From: Epilithonimonas arachidiradicis
Lineage (GTDB): Bacteria; Bacteroidota; Bacteroidia; Flavobacteriales; Weeksellaceae
Reading direction: 5' to 3'
NCBI RefSeq assembly: GCF_003610695.1
Contig: NZ_RAQH01000013.1
Coordinates: forward strand, 24,780 to 88,779
Length of the DNA stretch: 64,000 nucleotides
How positions within the stretch are numbered: position 1 is the stretch's first letter; each line of letters begins with the position of its first letter. The position numbers and the translations under genes were made by a program. Positions 8,082-15,438 of this stretch are shown piece after piece. Under the pieces are notes generated by a model. It saw only the letters and a program-made list of their open reading frames with translations, was not told the origin of the DNA and ran no database searches.

Positions 8082-8441
8082 TTAATTTTCCAGTAAACCA
8101 TCTGCTTTCCATTTGATGATCAGGTTGATATTATCCTGAGACAATGTTCCACCCTGAGGCATTTTCAAAGGGTCGCCGTTAGCTCTCTGGATTCTGTCCA
8201 GAATGTTGTCAATAGAATTTTTCACAGCCGTGTAATCCGTGAGAGGAAAATAAGGATTAGAACCCGTCGGCGAGTGGCAAACGACACAATTATTATCAAT
8301 GATTGTTTTCACATTTTTGTTGTAGCTCACTGTTTCTGTAATCGGCTTCACATCAGAAATTTCTTCAAAAGTTTTGGTATCGCAACTCATCAACATCAAA
8401 AATCCTGAAACCGGAACGAATAGTTTTATTGTTTTTTTCAT
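8082..8441 (-). CDS. Cytochrome c lipoprotein
   Basis: From the ATG at 8441 the 119-residue protein has a lipoprotein signal with lipobox LMSC near residue 20. A single haem c motif CVVCH follows the conserved tract NNVKTIIDNN, and the distal KMPQGGTLS supplies the likely axial Met. This is a small monohaem cytochrome c anchored in a membrane facing the periplasm. Upstream in-frame codons lie inside the preceding gene, so the inner ATG is chosen. Spacing to both neighbours is about ten bases. Confidence 0.88.
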   Translation of the reverse strand: MKKTIKLFVPVSGFLMLMSCDTKTFEEISDVKPITETVSYNKNVKTIIDNNCVVCHSPTGSNPYFPLTDYTAVKNSIDNILDRIQRANGDPLKMPQGGTLSQDNINLIIKWKADGLLEN

Positions 8442-8451
8442 AATCAGCATT

Positions 8452-9291
8452 CTAAAAAACTCTGTAAAGATTAAACCCAAAAAAGAAATGTCCTTTTCCC
8501 CAATCACCAGTCGCATTGGAAATGTAACCGGTTTCCGTATTGGCCTGCGAATTACTGAAAACCAACTGGAACACGTGTCCGCCAGTATCGATGTCCAACC
8601 CTACAGATAAAGGATTTTTGTAAAAGTTCTTATCCTCGAAATTGTAGAAATATTCTGCGTTGATAGAAACCCGTTTCGAGATTTTATATCGTCCGCCTAA
8701 ACCTGTTGAGAAGAGATTTTTGCTGTCAATGGTTGGTTCGATGAGATTTTTATGAACAAAACTTGGCATCAATTGTATGGTCAGATTTTCTGTGAATCTT
8801 CTTGAAATCAACAATTGAGATAGATAGGCAAATCTGTCGGAAAATTCCAACTTTGGGAAATCATCTTTTCTGAGTTCCGAATTGATGTCCAAAACATTGT
8901 AACCAACAATATCAAATGGCGATTCTTTTTCCTGTTTGAAGAGTCTATATTTTGCACCAAACTCATAAGTTTTTTGGTAAGTATGCCGGGAAGCACTCAA
9001 GGCAAGCCAATCTTCCAAGCCATAGATTACGCCTAATTTTGTGGTCGCATTATCTAATCCGAAGAAATTTTTGAACCCATCACTTACATCCCCGAATCTA
9101 TGAGAAATGTCAAGATAGAATTCTTTTCTTGCAGGTAATTTTGTGGATTGCGCAGTAACAACCTGCAGTGCTTTGAAACTAGGAGAATATGATTCTTCAG
9201 TTTTTACAGTATCAATTTCTTTTAACAAATCATCCTGTGCATAAGAGAAAATTAAAATAAATAGAGAAATAAATGATAAAAATTTCAACAT
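8452..9291 (-). CDS. DUF5777 family outer-membrane beta-barrel-like protein
   Basis: The 279-residue protein has a signal peptide (ending FSYAQ), a conserved STKLPARKEFYLDISHRFGDV block near residue 55 and many alternating strands ending in an aromatic C-terminus (FFFGFNLYRVF), typical of outer-membrane barrels. The late TGGHVFQLVFSNS block is also a family mark. Function is unknown, although in Bacteroidota it is often found with YceI and cytochrome c genes (from memory). It is the first gene of the operon, preceded by a TAATTTTG box and a palindrome. Confidence 0.85.
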   Translation of the reverse strand: MLKFLSFISLFILIFSYAQDDLLKEIDTVKTEESYSPSFKALQVVTAQSTKLPARKEFYLDISHRFGDVSDGFKNFFGLDNATTKLGVIYGLEDWLALSASRHTYQKTYEFGAKYRLFKQEKESPFDIVGYNVLDINSELRKDDFPKLEFSDRFAYLSQLLISRRFTENLTIQLMPSFVHKNLIEPTIDSKNLFSTGLGGRYKISKRVSINAEYFYNFEDKNFYKNPLSVGLDIDTGGHVFQLVFSNSQANTETGYISNATGDWGKGHFFFGFNLYRVF

Positions 9292-9292
9292 A

Positions 9293-9315
9293 TTAACATT
9301 TTAATGTCAAAATTA
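9293..9315 (-). promoter_or_regulatory. Promoter with overlapping Crp/Fnr-like dyad
   Basis: On the minus strand TAATTTTG (9315-9308) fits the TAnnTTTG box. It overlaps an imperfect palindrome, TTAACATTTTAATGTCAA (9293-9310, plus strand), which has the form TTnACATT-AATGTnAA, close to an FNR/Crp-type half-site pair. The DUF5777 ATG is at 9291. The dyad covers the predicted start of transcription, which suggests repression or a regulated overlap. A Crp/Fnr regulator gene is adjacent. Confidence 0.55.
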
Positions 9316-9332
9316 TAACGTATCTCTACAAA

Positions 9333-9358
9333 AAAACGGTGACTAAAGTCACCGTTTT
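9333..9358 (-). terminator. Terminator of the Crp/Fnr regulator gene
   Basis: AAAACGGTGACT and AGTCACCGTTTT are perfect complements around a two-base loop, followed on the minus strand by a further T run. The hairpin contains the stop codon of the regulator (9349-9351) and separates it from the promoter of the following operon. Confidence 0.88.
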
Positions 9359-9984
9359 TCAAATATTTCTATCCCTAATGGGGTTTGTGAAATCAATCCT
9401 TCTTTTTCAAATTTTTTCAGAATACGGCTTACGACTTCCCTCGCTGTTCCCAATTCATCAGCAATCTTCTTGTGGGAGACCTTTACAGCATCAGCCCCAT
9501 TTCTTCTGATTCGTTCGTGGAGATATTCCAACACCCTATGGTCAAGCTTTTGGAAAACAATTTTATTGATTGTCTCCATCATAAACTTATATCGGGAATC
9601 ATATTCCAGGAAAAACATTTGGTTCAGCATAGGATATTTCTGAAGCCAAATTAAAAATTGAGAAACGGGCAAAAGAAGAACATCGGATTTTTCCTCAGAG
9701 ACGGCGTAGATTCGGCTCACTTTATCGGTGAATATCGTAGAAAAAGTCATAATGCAACTCTCACCTGGTGATATATAATAGTAAACAAGCTCTTTCCCGT
9801 CATTCAAATTATAAACCTTTACCGAACCCTTTATCAGTATAGGGATAAATTTTACCTTATCACCTTCAGCAATCAATTCTTGTTTAGCATTGACCGAGGT
9901 GAAAATCCCGTGTTCTTTGAGTTCCTGATAAAAGCCTTCATCAAATTTTTCAAATTTTCTTTTGATGAAATCCAAGTTTCCCAT
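9349..9984 (-). CDS. Crp/Fnr family transcriptional regulator
   Basis: The 211-residue protein has an N-terminal cyclic-nucleotide-binding fold (residues ~20-130: GDKVKFIPILIKGSVKVYN, SPGESCIMTFSTI) and a C-terminal helix-turn-helix (VSHKKIADELGTAREVVSRILKKFEKEGLI). It lacks the N-terminal cysteine cluster of Fnr, so a different signal is likely. It is similar in layout to flavobacterial Crp-like regulators next to stress or respiration genes. Its product may act on the dyad at 9293-9310 upstream of the adjacent operon; this is inferred from position. Confidence 0.92.
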   Translation of the reverse strand: MGNLDFIKRKFEKFDEGFYQELKEHGIFTSVNAKQELIAEGDKVKFIPILIKGSVKVYNLNDGKELVYYYISPGESCIMTFSTIFTDKVSRIYAVSEEKSDVLLLPVSQFLIWLQKYPMLNQMFFLEYDSRYKFMMETINKIVFQKLDHRVLEYLHERIRRNGADAVKVSHKKIADELGTAREVVSRILKKFEKEGLISQTPLGIEIFEKR

Positions 9985-9996
9985 TAATAATTTTTA

Positions 9997-10019
9997 ATCA
10001 AAATTAAATATATTTTGAT
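9997..10019. promoter_or_regulatory. Dyad between the regulator gene and the TlpA gene
   Basis: ATCAAAAT and ATTTTGAT are exact inverted repeats separated by seven bases, 13 bases upstream of the regulator ATG at 9984. The half-site ATCAAA is the Fnr-type core. It may be an operator for autoregulation and could also affect the divergent thioredoxin gene. Confidence 0.45.
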
Positions 10020-10146
10020 AATTTCAATCAAATTCAAAACAAATTTCAAAATACCTTACAGATTAATCATTCTTCAACACAAACATTTCTTAAGACTTAC
10101 AGATTCGATATTAATCACTAACTTCGTTCATCAAAATTTAAAAAAA

Positions 10147-10662
10147 ATGAAGAGGATATTAGTTTACACCTTATTATTTGTGTTTCAATTGGGATTTTCT
10201 CAGGAAGTTCCAAAAGTTCTGAAAACCAAATTTTCCAAAGAAGCACTCGCTCAAAAATTACAGGATGAAAGTGGAAAAGAAACTTCCATAAAAGATATTT
10301 TGCATCAGCACAAAGGAAAAGTTTTGGTACTAGATTTCTGGGCAGGTTGGTGTAGAGACTGTCTAAAAGCATTTCCAAAAGCTAAAGAACTGGAAGCAAA
10401 CAATCCCAATATCGATTTTGTTTTCCTTTCACTGGAACGCTCAAAAGAAGGTTTTGATAAAAGCCTCGAAAAGCACGAAATGACTGACAAAGAAAACTAT
10501 TGGTTTGCTTCCGGTTGGAAAAATAACTTCAACAATTATGTGGATCTCAACTGGATTCCTAGATATATTGTGGTTGACCAAAAATCGGATATTGCAAAAT
10601 ATTATGCGATTTCTCCCGAAGACCCAGAAATCCAATCGACAATAGATAAGCTGACAAAATAA
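10147..10662 (+). CDS. TlpA-like thioredoxin-fold protein
   Basis: Starting at the ATG at 10147, the 171-residue protein has a signal peptide (MKRILVYTLLFVFQLGFSQ) and a thioredoxin fold with KVLVLDFWAGWCRDCLKAFP, giving a CxxC active site with Arg-Asp in the middle. The conserved cis-Pro region is WIPRYIVVD. TlpA/ResA-like proteins keep periplasmic thiols reduced, often for cytochrome c maturation. It is divergent from the Crp/Fnr regulator and near an operon with a cytochrome c. A longer frame from 10015 has no plausible N-terminus. Confidence 0.9.
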   Translation: MKRILVYTLLFVFQLGFSQEVPKVLKTKFSKEALAQKLQDESGKETSIKDILHQHKGKVLVLDFWAGWCRDCLKAFPKAKELEANNPNIDFVFLSLERSKEGFDKSLEKHEMTDKENYWFASGWKNNFNNYVDLNWIPRYIVVDQKSDIAKYYAISPEDPEIQSTIDKLTK

Positions 10663-10670
10663 CAATTGAC

Positions 10671-10698
10671 AATCCCGAAATTTTCGGGATTCTTTTTT
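10671..10698 (+). terminator. Terminator behind the TlpA-like gene
   Basis: AATCCCGAAA and TTTCGGGATT form a ten-pair hairpin without a real loop, followed by CTTTTTT. Confidence 0.85.
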
Positions 10699-10701
10699 GT
10701 C

Positions 10702-10709
10702 TAAATTTG
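10702..10709 (+). promoter_or_regulatory. -7 box upstream of dinB
   Basis: TAAATTTG is a perfect TAnnTTTG box. A start near 10713 would give a leader of about 70 bases that contains a CTTTTGTGACTTTTGTGG repeat (10744-10762). No well-placed -33 TTG is visible. Confidence 0.5.
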
Positions 10710-10781
10710 TAATAACCATAAAAGATAAAAAAAGACTTTTATTCTTTTGTGACTTTTGTGGTAAAAATAATCGAACATCAG

Positions 10782-11870
10782 ATGCAACCGCAACGCAAAA
10801 TCATCCATGTAGATATGGACGCTTTTTATGCTTCCGTGGAGCAACTCGACAATCCGGGTTTGCGAGGGAAAGCGATTGCTGTTGGCGGCGGACATCGTGG
10901 CGTGGTTGCAGCGGCAAGCTATGAAGCGAGAAAATTCGGGGTGCGTTCTGCGATGCCCAGTAAAACGGCCAAAGAAAAATGTCCACATCTCATTTTTGTA
11001 AAGCCGAGATTCCAACGGTATAAAGAAATCTCCAACAAAATCCGAAACATCTTCCACGAATACACGGATTTGGTTGAACCGCTTTCCTTGGACGAAGCCT
11101 ATCTGGATGTTACCGAAAATAAAAAGGATATAGAATCCGCCAACGATATTGCCAGAGAAATCCGAAAACGCATTTTTGAAGAAACTGGATTAACCGCTTC
11201 TGCAGGGATTTCTGTCAACAAATTTTTGGCAAAAGTCGCATCTGATATCAATAAACCGAACGGACAGAAAACCATTCACCCCACAAAAATTAATGAATTT
11301 TTGGAAAATCTCCCCATTGAGAAATTTTACGGTGTCGGAAAAGTGACTGCTAACAAAATGCATACACTCCACATTTTCAAAGGATCTGATTTGAAGGCTA
11401 AAACCCTAGAACAGCTTGAAGGTCTTTTCGGGAAATCCGGAAGGTATTATTACAATGTAGTTCGTGGCATCCACAACGGTGAAGTCAAACCTAACAGAAT
11501 CCAAAAAAGTGTGGCCGTTGAAAGAACATTTTGGGATGACATCAATGAAGATGAAGAGATTGATGAAAAACTAAAATCCCTGAGCCAGGAACTGGAAGAA
11601 CGTCTCGGAAGAAAAGAAATCCAAGGAAAAACCTTAATGCTTAAAATCAAATACAAAGATTTCTCACTCTATACGAGAAGCAAAACGCAGGAATTATATT
11701 TTGAAAATGCCGAAAAATTCTATAAAACTGCAAAACAACTTTGGGAATTGAGGCCTTTTAACAAAGCCATTCGCTTGCTTGGATTATCACTTTCCAATCT
11801 TAATACAGAAGAAAAAAAACAGGTTTCTGTTCAGTTGAAAATTCCGTTTGAGGAGTTTGATAATGATTAA
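10782..11870 (+). CDS. dinB: DNA polymerase IV (Y family)
   Basis: DinB is an error-prone translesion polymerase. From the ATG at 10782 the protein has 362 residues. The catalytic motifs are HVDMDAFYASVEQ (first Asp pair, residues ~9-21) and SLDEAYLDVT (Asp-Glu, near 105); GVRSAMPS is the steric gate region motif and AGISVNKFLAKVAS the thumb approach. The little-finger domain follows from ~240. A GTG at 10749 would add 11 residues but is less likely. It is followed directly by the 21-bp periodic array. Confidence 0.95.
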   Translation: MQPQRKIIHVDMDAFYASVEQLDNPGLRGKAIAVGGGHRGVVAAASYEARKFGVRSAMPSKTAKEKCPHLIFVKPRFQRYKEISNKIRNIFHEYTDLVEPLSLDEAYLDVTENKKDIESANDIAREIRKRIFEETGLTASAGISVNKFLAKVASDINKPNGQKTIHPTKINEFLENLPIEKFYGVGKVTANKMHTLHIFKGSDLKAKTLEQLEGLFGKSGRYYYNVVRGIHNGEVKPNRIQKSVAVERTFWDDINEDEEIDEKLKSLSQELEERLGRKEIQGKTLMLKIKYKDFSLYTRSKTQELYFENAEKFYKTAKQLWELRPFNKAIRLLGLSLSNLNTEEKKQVSVQLKIPFEEFDND

Positions 11871-11873
11871 TTC

Positions 11874-12125
11874 GAGCGATTTATACTCACAATTGAGCCT
11901 TTTTGATTCTTCATCGAGTCTTTTATACTCATTTTTGAATCTTTTACACTCATCATCGAATCTTTTTGACTTGAAAACGAGCCTTTTTGATTCATCATTT
12001 AGTCTATTTGCCTAGAATTTAAGTTTTTTAGGTTGAAAAACCATCCTTTTTGCCCCGTTCTTGCACCTCTTAGCTTGGAAAACGAACCTTTTTGCATGGT
12101 TTTGATTCTTTTTAATTTCTCTTAA
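11874..12125. repeat. Degenerate 21-bp periodic array, 12 units
   Basis: Twelve consecutive units of exactly 21 bases follow the dinB stop without any indel: unit starts at 11874, 11895, 11916, 11937, 11958, 11979, 12000, 12021, 12042, 12063, 12084 and 12105. A typical unit begins GAGCCTTTTTGATTCATC; a T-tract at unit positions 6-10 is the most conserved part. Read on the minus strand each unit is seven codons with Lys-Arg at positions 5-6 in eight of twelve units, but one unit (12000-12020) has an in-frame stop and there is no start codon. It fills most of the 333-base gap before the amylase gene. Confidence 0.85.
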
Positions 12126-12203
12126 GTGCTTCCAAAATTCCTTGGCTTGATATTTTCATAGAACGAAACATCAAATCAAACAATCTGAAAAATCTACAAT
12201 CTT

Positions 12204-13673
12204 ATGAACGGGACTATGATTCAGTTTTTCCATTGGTACACCGATGGTGATTCTTTCCTTTGGAAACATACCAAAGATTCGGCGCAATATCTTTCAGACT
12301 TAGGAATCACGGCGGCTTGGCTACCTCCGGCTTACAAAAGCACGAACGGCGGCTACTCCGTTGGTTATGATGCTTACGATCTTTTTGACTTGGGAGAATT
12401 TGACCAAAAAGGAACGACTGTTACAAAATACGGTTCGAAGGAAGAATATCTGGATGCCATCAAATCTCTGAAAGAAAAAAACATCCAAGTCATCGTAGAT
12501 GTCGTTTTGAATCACAAAGCTGGTGGCGATGAACTGGAGAAATTCAAAGTTATACAGGTGGATGAGGAAGACCGAAACAAAGACATCTCTGATGTGATGG
12601 AAATAGAATCTTACACCAAGTTCACGTTTCCTGGAAGAGGTGATACTTATTCTGACTTCAAATGGGATTTTAACTGTTTTACAGGTGTAGATTATGCGGA
12701 AGGTAAAGAAAAAGGCATTTTCCGTCTTATCCACGAACACGCCGATGGCTGGGATGATATTATTTCTGATGAGAAAGGAAATTATGATTTTCTGATGTAC
12801 AATGATATCGAGCACCGTAATCCTTTCGTCCGCGAAGAGCTGAATCATTGGGGAAAATGGTATTTTGACCAGACGGATTTCGATGGCGTGAGGCTGGATG
12901 CCGTGAAACATATTTCGCCAGATTTTTATAAAGAATGGTTAACGCTTCTGCGTTCCAACTCCGGAAAAAATATTTTTGCCGTTGGAGAATATTGGGCGCC
13001 CGGAGAACTGCCTCTTTTGCAAGCTTATATAGATTCTACCGAGGGTTGTATGAGTTTATTTGATTCCTCCTTACAGCATAATTTGCATCAGGCTTCCAAA
13101 AATCCGGATTATGATTTGAGAGAAATTTTTAATGAAACGCTTGTCAGCTCTCATCCGGACAAAGCAGTAACCGTGGTTGACAATCACGACACACAGCCGC
13201 TTCAGGCTTTGGAAGCTCCGGTTGAGACTTGGTTCAAACCGATTGCTTATGCTTTGATTTTGTTAAGAAAAGATGGTTATCCTTGTGTTTTCTACCCCGA
13301 TTTGTACGGCGCGAGCTACAAAGACCAAGGAAAAGATGGCAACGAATATGAAATCTTCCTCGACAAAGTGGATGCGATTGAAGAACTCATCCGAGCCAGA
13401 AAGGATTTTGCTTATGGTGAGCAAAGAGATTATTTTGATGATGCGCATTGCATTGGCTGGACTCGTGAAGGTGATGATGAACATCAAGGTTGTGCCGTTG
13501 TTTTGAGCAACAAGGATGTGAATCAAAAATCTATGGAAATAGGAAAACGATACGCGGGAAAAACATTTTATGATTTCACCGGACATCTTGAGGATAAAAT
13601 TACAATTGATGAAAATGGCTGGGCAGATTTTCCTTGTCCTGCGGGAAATGTGAGTGTTTGGGTAGCGGAGTGA
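12204..13673 (+). CDS. Cytoplasmic alpha-amylase (GH13)
   Basis: The 489-residue protein starts MNGTMIQFFHWYTDGD and has no signal peptide, so it should act in the cytoplasm on maltodextrins or glycogen. The GH13 regions are visible: DVVLNHKAGGDE (~99-110), GVRLDAVKH with the nucleophile Asp232, FAVGEYW with the acid Glu262, and VVDNHDTQP with Asp329. Length and order resemble E. coli AmyA and Bacillus liquefying amylases. It stands alone behind the 21-bp array. Confidence 0.94.
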   Translation: MNGTMIQFFHWYTDGDSFLWKHTKDSAQYLSDLGITAAWLPPAYKSTNGGYSVGYDAYDLFDLGEFDQKGTTVTKYGSKEEYLDAIKSLKEKNIQVIVDVVLNHKAGGDELEKFKVIQVDEEDRNKDISDVMEIESYTKFTFPGRGDTYSDFKWDFNCFTGVDYAEGKEKGIFRLIHEHADGWDDIISDEKGNYDFLMYNDIEHRNPFVREELNHWGKWYFDQTDFDGVRLDAVKHISPDFYKEWLTLLRSNSGKNIFAVGEYWAPGELPLLQAYIDSTEGCMSLFDSSLQHNLHQASKNPDYDLREIFNETLVSSHPDKAVTVVDNHDTQPLQALEAPVETWFKPIAYALILLRKDGYPCVFYPDLYGASYKDQGKDGNEYEIFLDKVDAIEELIRARKDFAYGEQRDYFDDAHCIGWTREGDDEHQGCAVVLSNKDVNQKSMEIGKRYAGKTFYDFTGHLEDKITIDENGWADFPCPAGNVSVWVAE

Positions 13674-13711
13674 TGACCTTCGGAAATTATTTAAATTAAA
13701 TCCAATCAATT

Positions 13712-14110
13712 ATGGAAAATGCAGAAAAACCACCAAAAGTAATAGGCATCGGCGGCATCTTTTTTTTCTCCGATGACCCGAAAGAAACCAGAGATTGGTA
13801 TACCAAAAATCTTGGGATGGATATCACAGAATGGGGAGCAACATTTGAGTCCAGAAACAGTTCCGACCCAGACATCGTAGAGTCGATACAATGGAGTCCC
13901 TTCAAAACAGGCAGTTCTTATTTTTCGCCTTCGAAAAAGGAATTTATGATTAATTATCGTGTTCAGAATATCGAAGAGCTTGTGAAAAACTTACGAGGAA
14001 ATGAGGTTACAATTTTGGATGATATTGTAGATTCTGAGTATGGAAAATTTGTTCATATAATCGATTCTGATGATAATAAGATTGAACTCTGGGAACCTCC
14101 TATTAAATAA
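13712..14110 (+). CDS. VOC superfamily (glyoxalase-like) protein
   Basis: This 132-residue protein has a single vicinal-oxygen-chelate fold: IGGIFFFSDDPKETRDWYTKNLGMDI at the start, ending GKFVHIIDSDDNKIELWEP with the metal-ligand Glu. Such small VOC proteins act in dioxygenase, lyase or resistance roles; the substrate is unknown. It begins 38 bases after the amylase stop and may be co-transcribed. A hairpin terminator follows at 14113. Confidence 0.88.
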   Translation: MENAEKPPKVIGIGGIFFFSDDPKETRDWYTKNLGMDITEWGATFESRNSSDPDIVESIQWSPFKTGSSYFSPSKKEFMINYRVQNIEELVKNLRGNEVTILDDIVDSEYGKFVHIIDSDDNKIELWEPPIK

Positions 14111-14112
14111 AC

Positions 14113-14143
14113 AAAAAACCTCTTAAAATTTTAAGAGGTTTTT
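14113..14143. terminator. Bidirectional terminator between VOC gene and deoC
   Basis: AAAAAACCTCTTAAAA and TTTTAAGAGGTTTTT are complementary, with T runs on both strands, so it can serve both convergent genes. Confidence 0.88.
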
Positions 14144-14160
14144 AGTCTTATCATAAATCC

Positions 14161-14904
14161 TTAATAGCCAGCTCCAGCTTCGCCTTCTCCAAGAAGTGCT
14201 TTGGCTGAGGAAGTTCCGATTCTCTGGATTCCCATTGTAATCATTTTTTCTGCATCAGCAGGTGTTTTCACACCGCCAGCTGCTTTCACTGGAAGTTTTC
14301 CGGCATTATCAAGCATTATTTTCACACCCTCGAATGTTGCGCCATTTGGTTTTCCTCCTTCGGTTACATAAAATCCTGTTGATGACTTAACAAAGATTCT
14401 TGAAAAATCTTTTTCTTCAAAATTTTCCTGTGCCCAAGTCCAGATATTAGCCGTTAAATTAGCAATTTGAGCATCTGAAAGTGCAGCAATTTCGATAATC
14501 CATTTCACCGTTTTATCGAAATCCAAGCCTAATTTGGTTCCTTCAACAAATTCTTTTTTTACCAATTCTAATTCTCCGGCTTTGAAGGCTTCGTAATTGA
14601 TAACATAATCCAACTCATCTACGCCATCTAGAATGGCCTGGTTAGCTTCTTTCAATTTATCTTCTACAGAATAAGTTCCCTCGTGAAAACCGATAACTGT
14701 TCCCACCAAAACATCAGAATTTTTTGAAATTAAATAATCTTTGATAAGCTTAACATAGTTTGGACGAATCATAACCTCTTTGAAATTGTAAGCAATGGCC
14801 TCGTCCGTTAACTCTCTAACTTTGTCAAATGTCTGTTCTTCTGTCAAACCGGACTGTTCCGGTGTTTTCAGATATGTTGAATCTAAATATTGATTGATTT
14901 CCAT
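14161..14904 (-). CDS. deoC: Deoxyribose-phosphate aldolase
   Basis: DeoC splits deoxyribose-5-phosphate into glyceraldehyde-3-phosphate and acetaldehyde. The 247 residues from the ATG at 14904 contain LDSTYLKTPEQ, ELDYVINYEAF, FVKSSTGF with the Schiff-base Lys and VKAAGGVKTPADA with the second catalytic Lys. The upstream in-frame extension to 14931 lies in the terminator/promoter segment and is rejected. A TAnnTTTG box ends only five bases before the ATG, so the transcript should be nearly leaderless. Confidence 0.95.
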   Translation of the reverse strand: MEINQYLDSTYLKTPEQSGLTEEQTFDKVRELTDEAIAYNFKEVMIRPNYVKLIKDYLISKNSDVLVGTVIGFHEGTYSVEDKLKEANQAILDGVDELDYVINYEAFKAGELELVKKEFVEGTKLGLDFDKTVKWIIEIAALSDAQIANLTANIWTWAQENFEEKDFSRIFVKSSTGFYVTEGGKPNGATFEGVKIMLDNAGKLPVKAAGGVKTPADAEKMITMGIQRIGTSSAKALLGEGEAGAGY

Positions 14905-14909
14905 AATTA

Positions 14910-14917
14910 CAAAAATA
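14910..14917 (-). promoter_or_regulatory. -7 box of deoC, inside the T-run of the lrp terminator
   Basis: On the minus strand TATTTTTG is an exact TAnnTTTG box lying in the T run of the preceding hairpin. The deoC ATG begins five bases later, which predicts a leader of about two bases. Confidence 0.55.
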
Positions 14918-14920
14918 AAA

Positions 14921-14947
14921 AAAGGATACAAACTTATTTGTATCCTT
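14921..14947 (-). terminator. Terminator of the Lrp-type regulator gene
   Basis: AAGGATACAAA and TTTGTATCCTT pair around a short loop and run into a long T tract on the minus strand, 20 bases behind the regulator stop. Confidence 0.85.
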
Positions 14948-14967
14948 CCAAAAATATATTTAATTTT

Positions 14968-15438
14968 TTAAACTTTCAACTGTCTGTTGATGCTTTGTTC
15001 CAGTGAAATAAAAGTTTCGGTTCTCGTAACGCCTTTCAATTTCTGGATCTTGTTAAGAATCTGCATCAGGTGATCATTATCCTTACAAAGGACTTTTAGA
15101 AATATCGTATAATTTCCTGTCGTGTAATGCGCCTCTACCACTTCATTCACCAGGTTAAGATTTTTGATGGCATCTTGATAATGGCTTGGTTGTTCCAGAA
15201 AAACACCAATATAAGAAACAACTTTGTAACCTATTTTTCTTGGATTAAGGAAAGAAATAGAATTTTCTATAACGCCGGCCTGCTCTAGCTTTTTGATTCT
15301 CTGGTGAACTGCCGTTGTAGAAATCCCAACGTGCTTGGAAATATGTGCAAGGGAAGTTTTCGCATTGTCCATTAACATATAAATGATCTCTTTGTCAACT
15401 CCGTCTAGATGGTAACCTGTTTCAGATGCACTCTTCAT
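14968..15438 (-). CDS. Lrp/AsnC family transcriptional regulator
   Basis: The 156-residue protein has an N-terminal winged helix (DKEIIYMLMDNAKTSLAHISKHVGISTTAVHQRIKKLEQAGVI) and a C-terminal RAM/AsnC effector domain (VVEAHYTTGNYTIFLKVLCKDNDHLMQIL). It should respond to an amino acid or similar ligand. The frame continues to a TTG at 15465, but the ATG at 15438 gives the usual N-terminus. A long inverted repeat lies 60 bases upstream and may be its own operator. Confidence 0.93.
   Translation of the reverse strand: MKSASETGYHLDGVDKEIIYMLMDNAKTSLAHISKHVGISTTAVHQRIKKLEQAGVIENSISFLNPRKIGYKVVSYIGVFLEQPSHYQDAIKNLNLVNEVVEAHYTTGNYTIFLKVLCKDNDHLMQILNKIQKLKGVTRTETFISLEQSINRQLKV

Noticed and set aside
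10015..10146. Upstream start for the TlpA-like gene
   Set aside because: The extension has no signal-like start, covers the regulatory dyad, and the ATG at 10147 begins a good signal peptide.
11874..12125. The 21-bp array as a CRISPR
   Set aside because: Units are contiguous and diverged, with no constant repeat and unique spacer pattern, and no cas gene is in the window.
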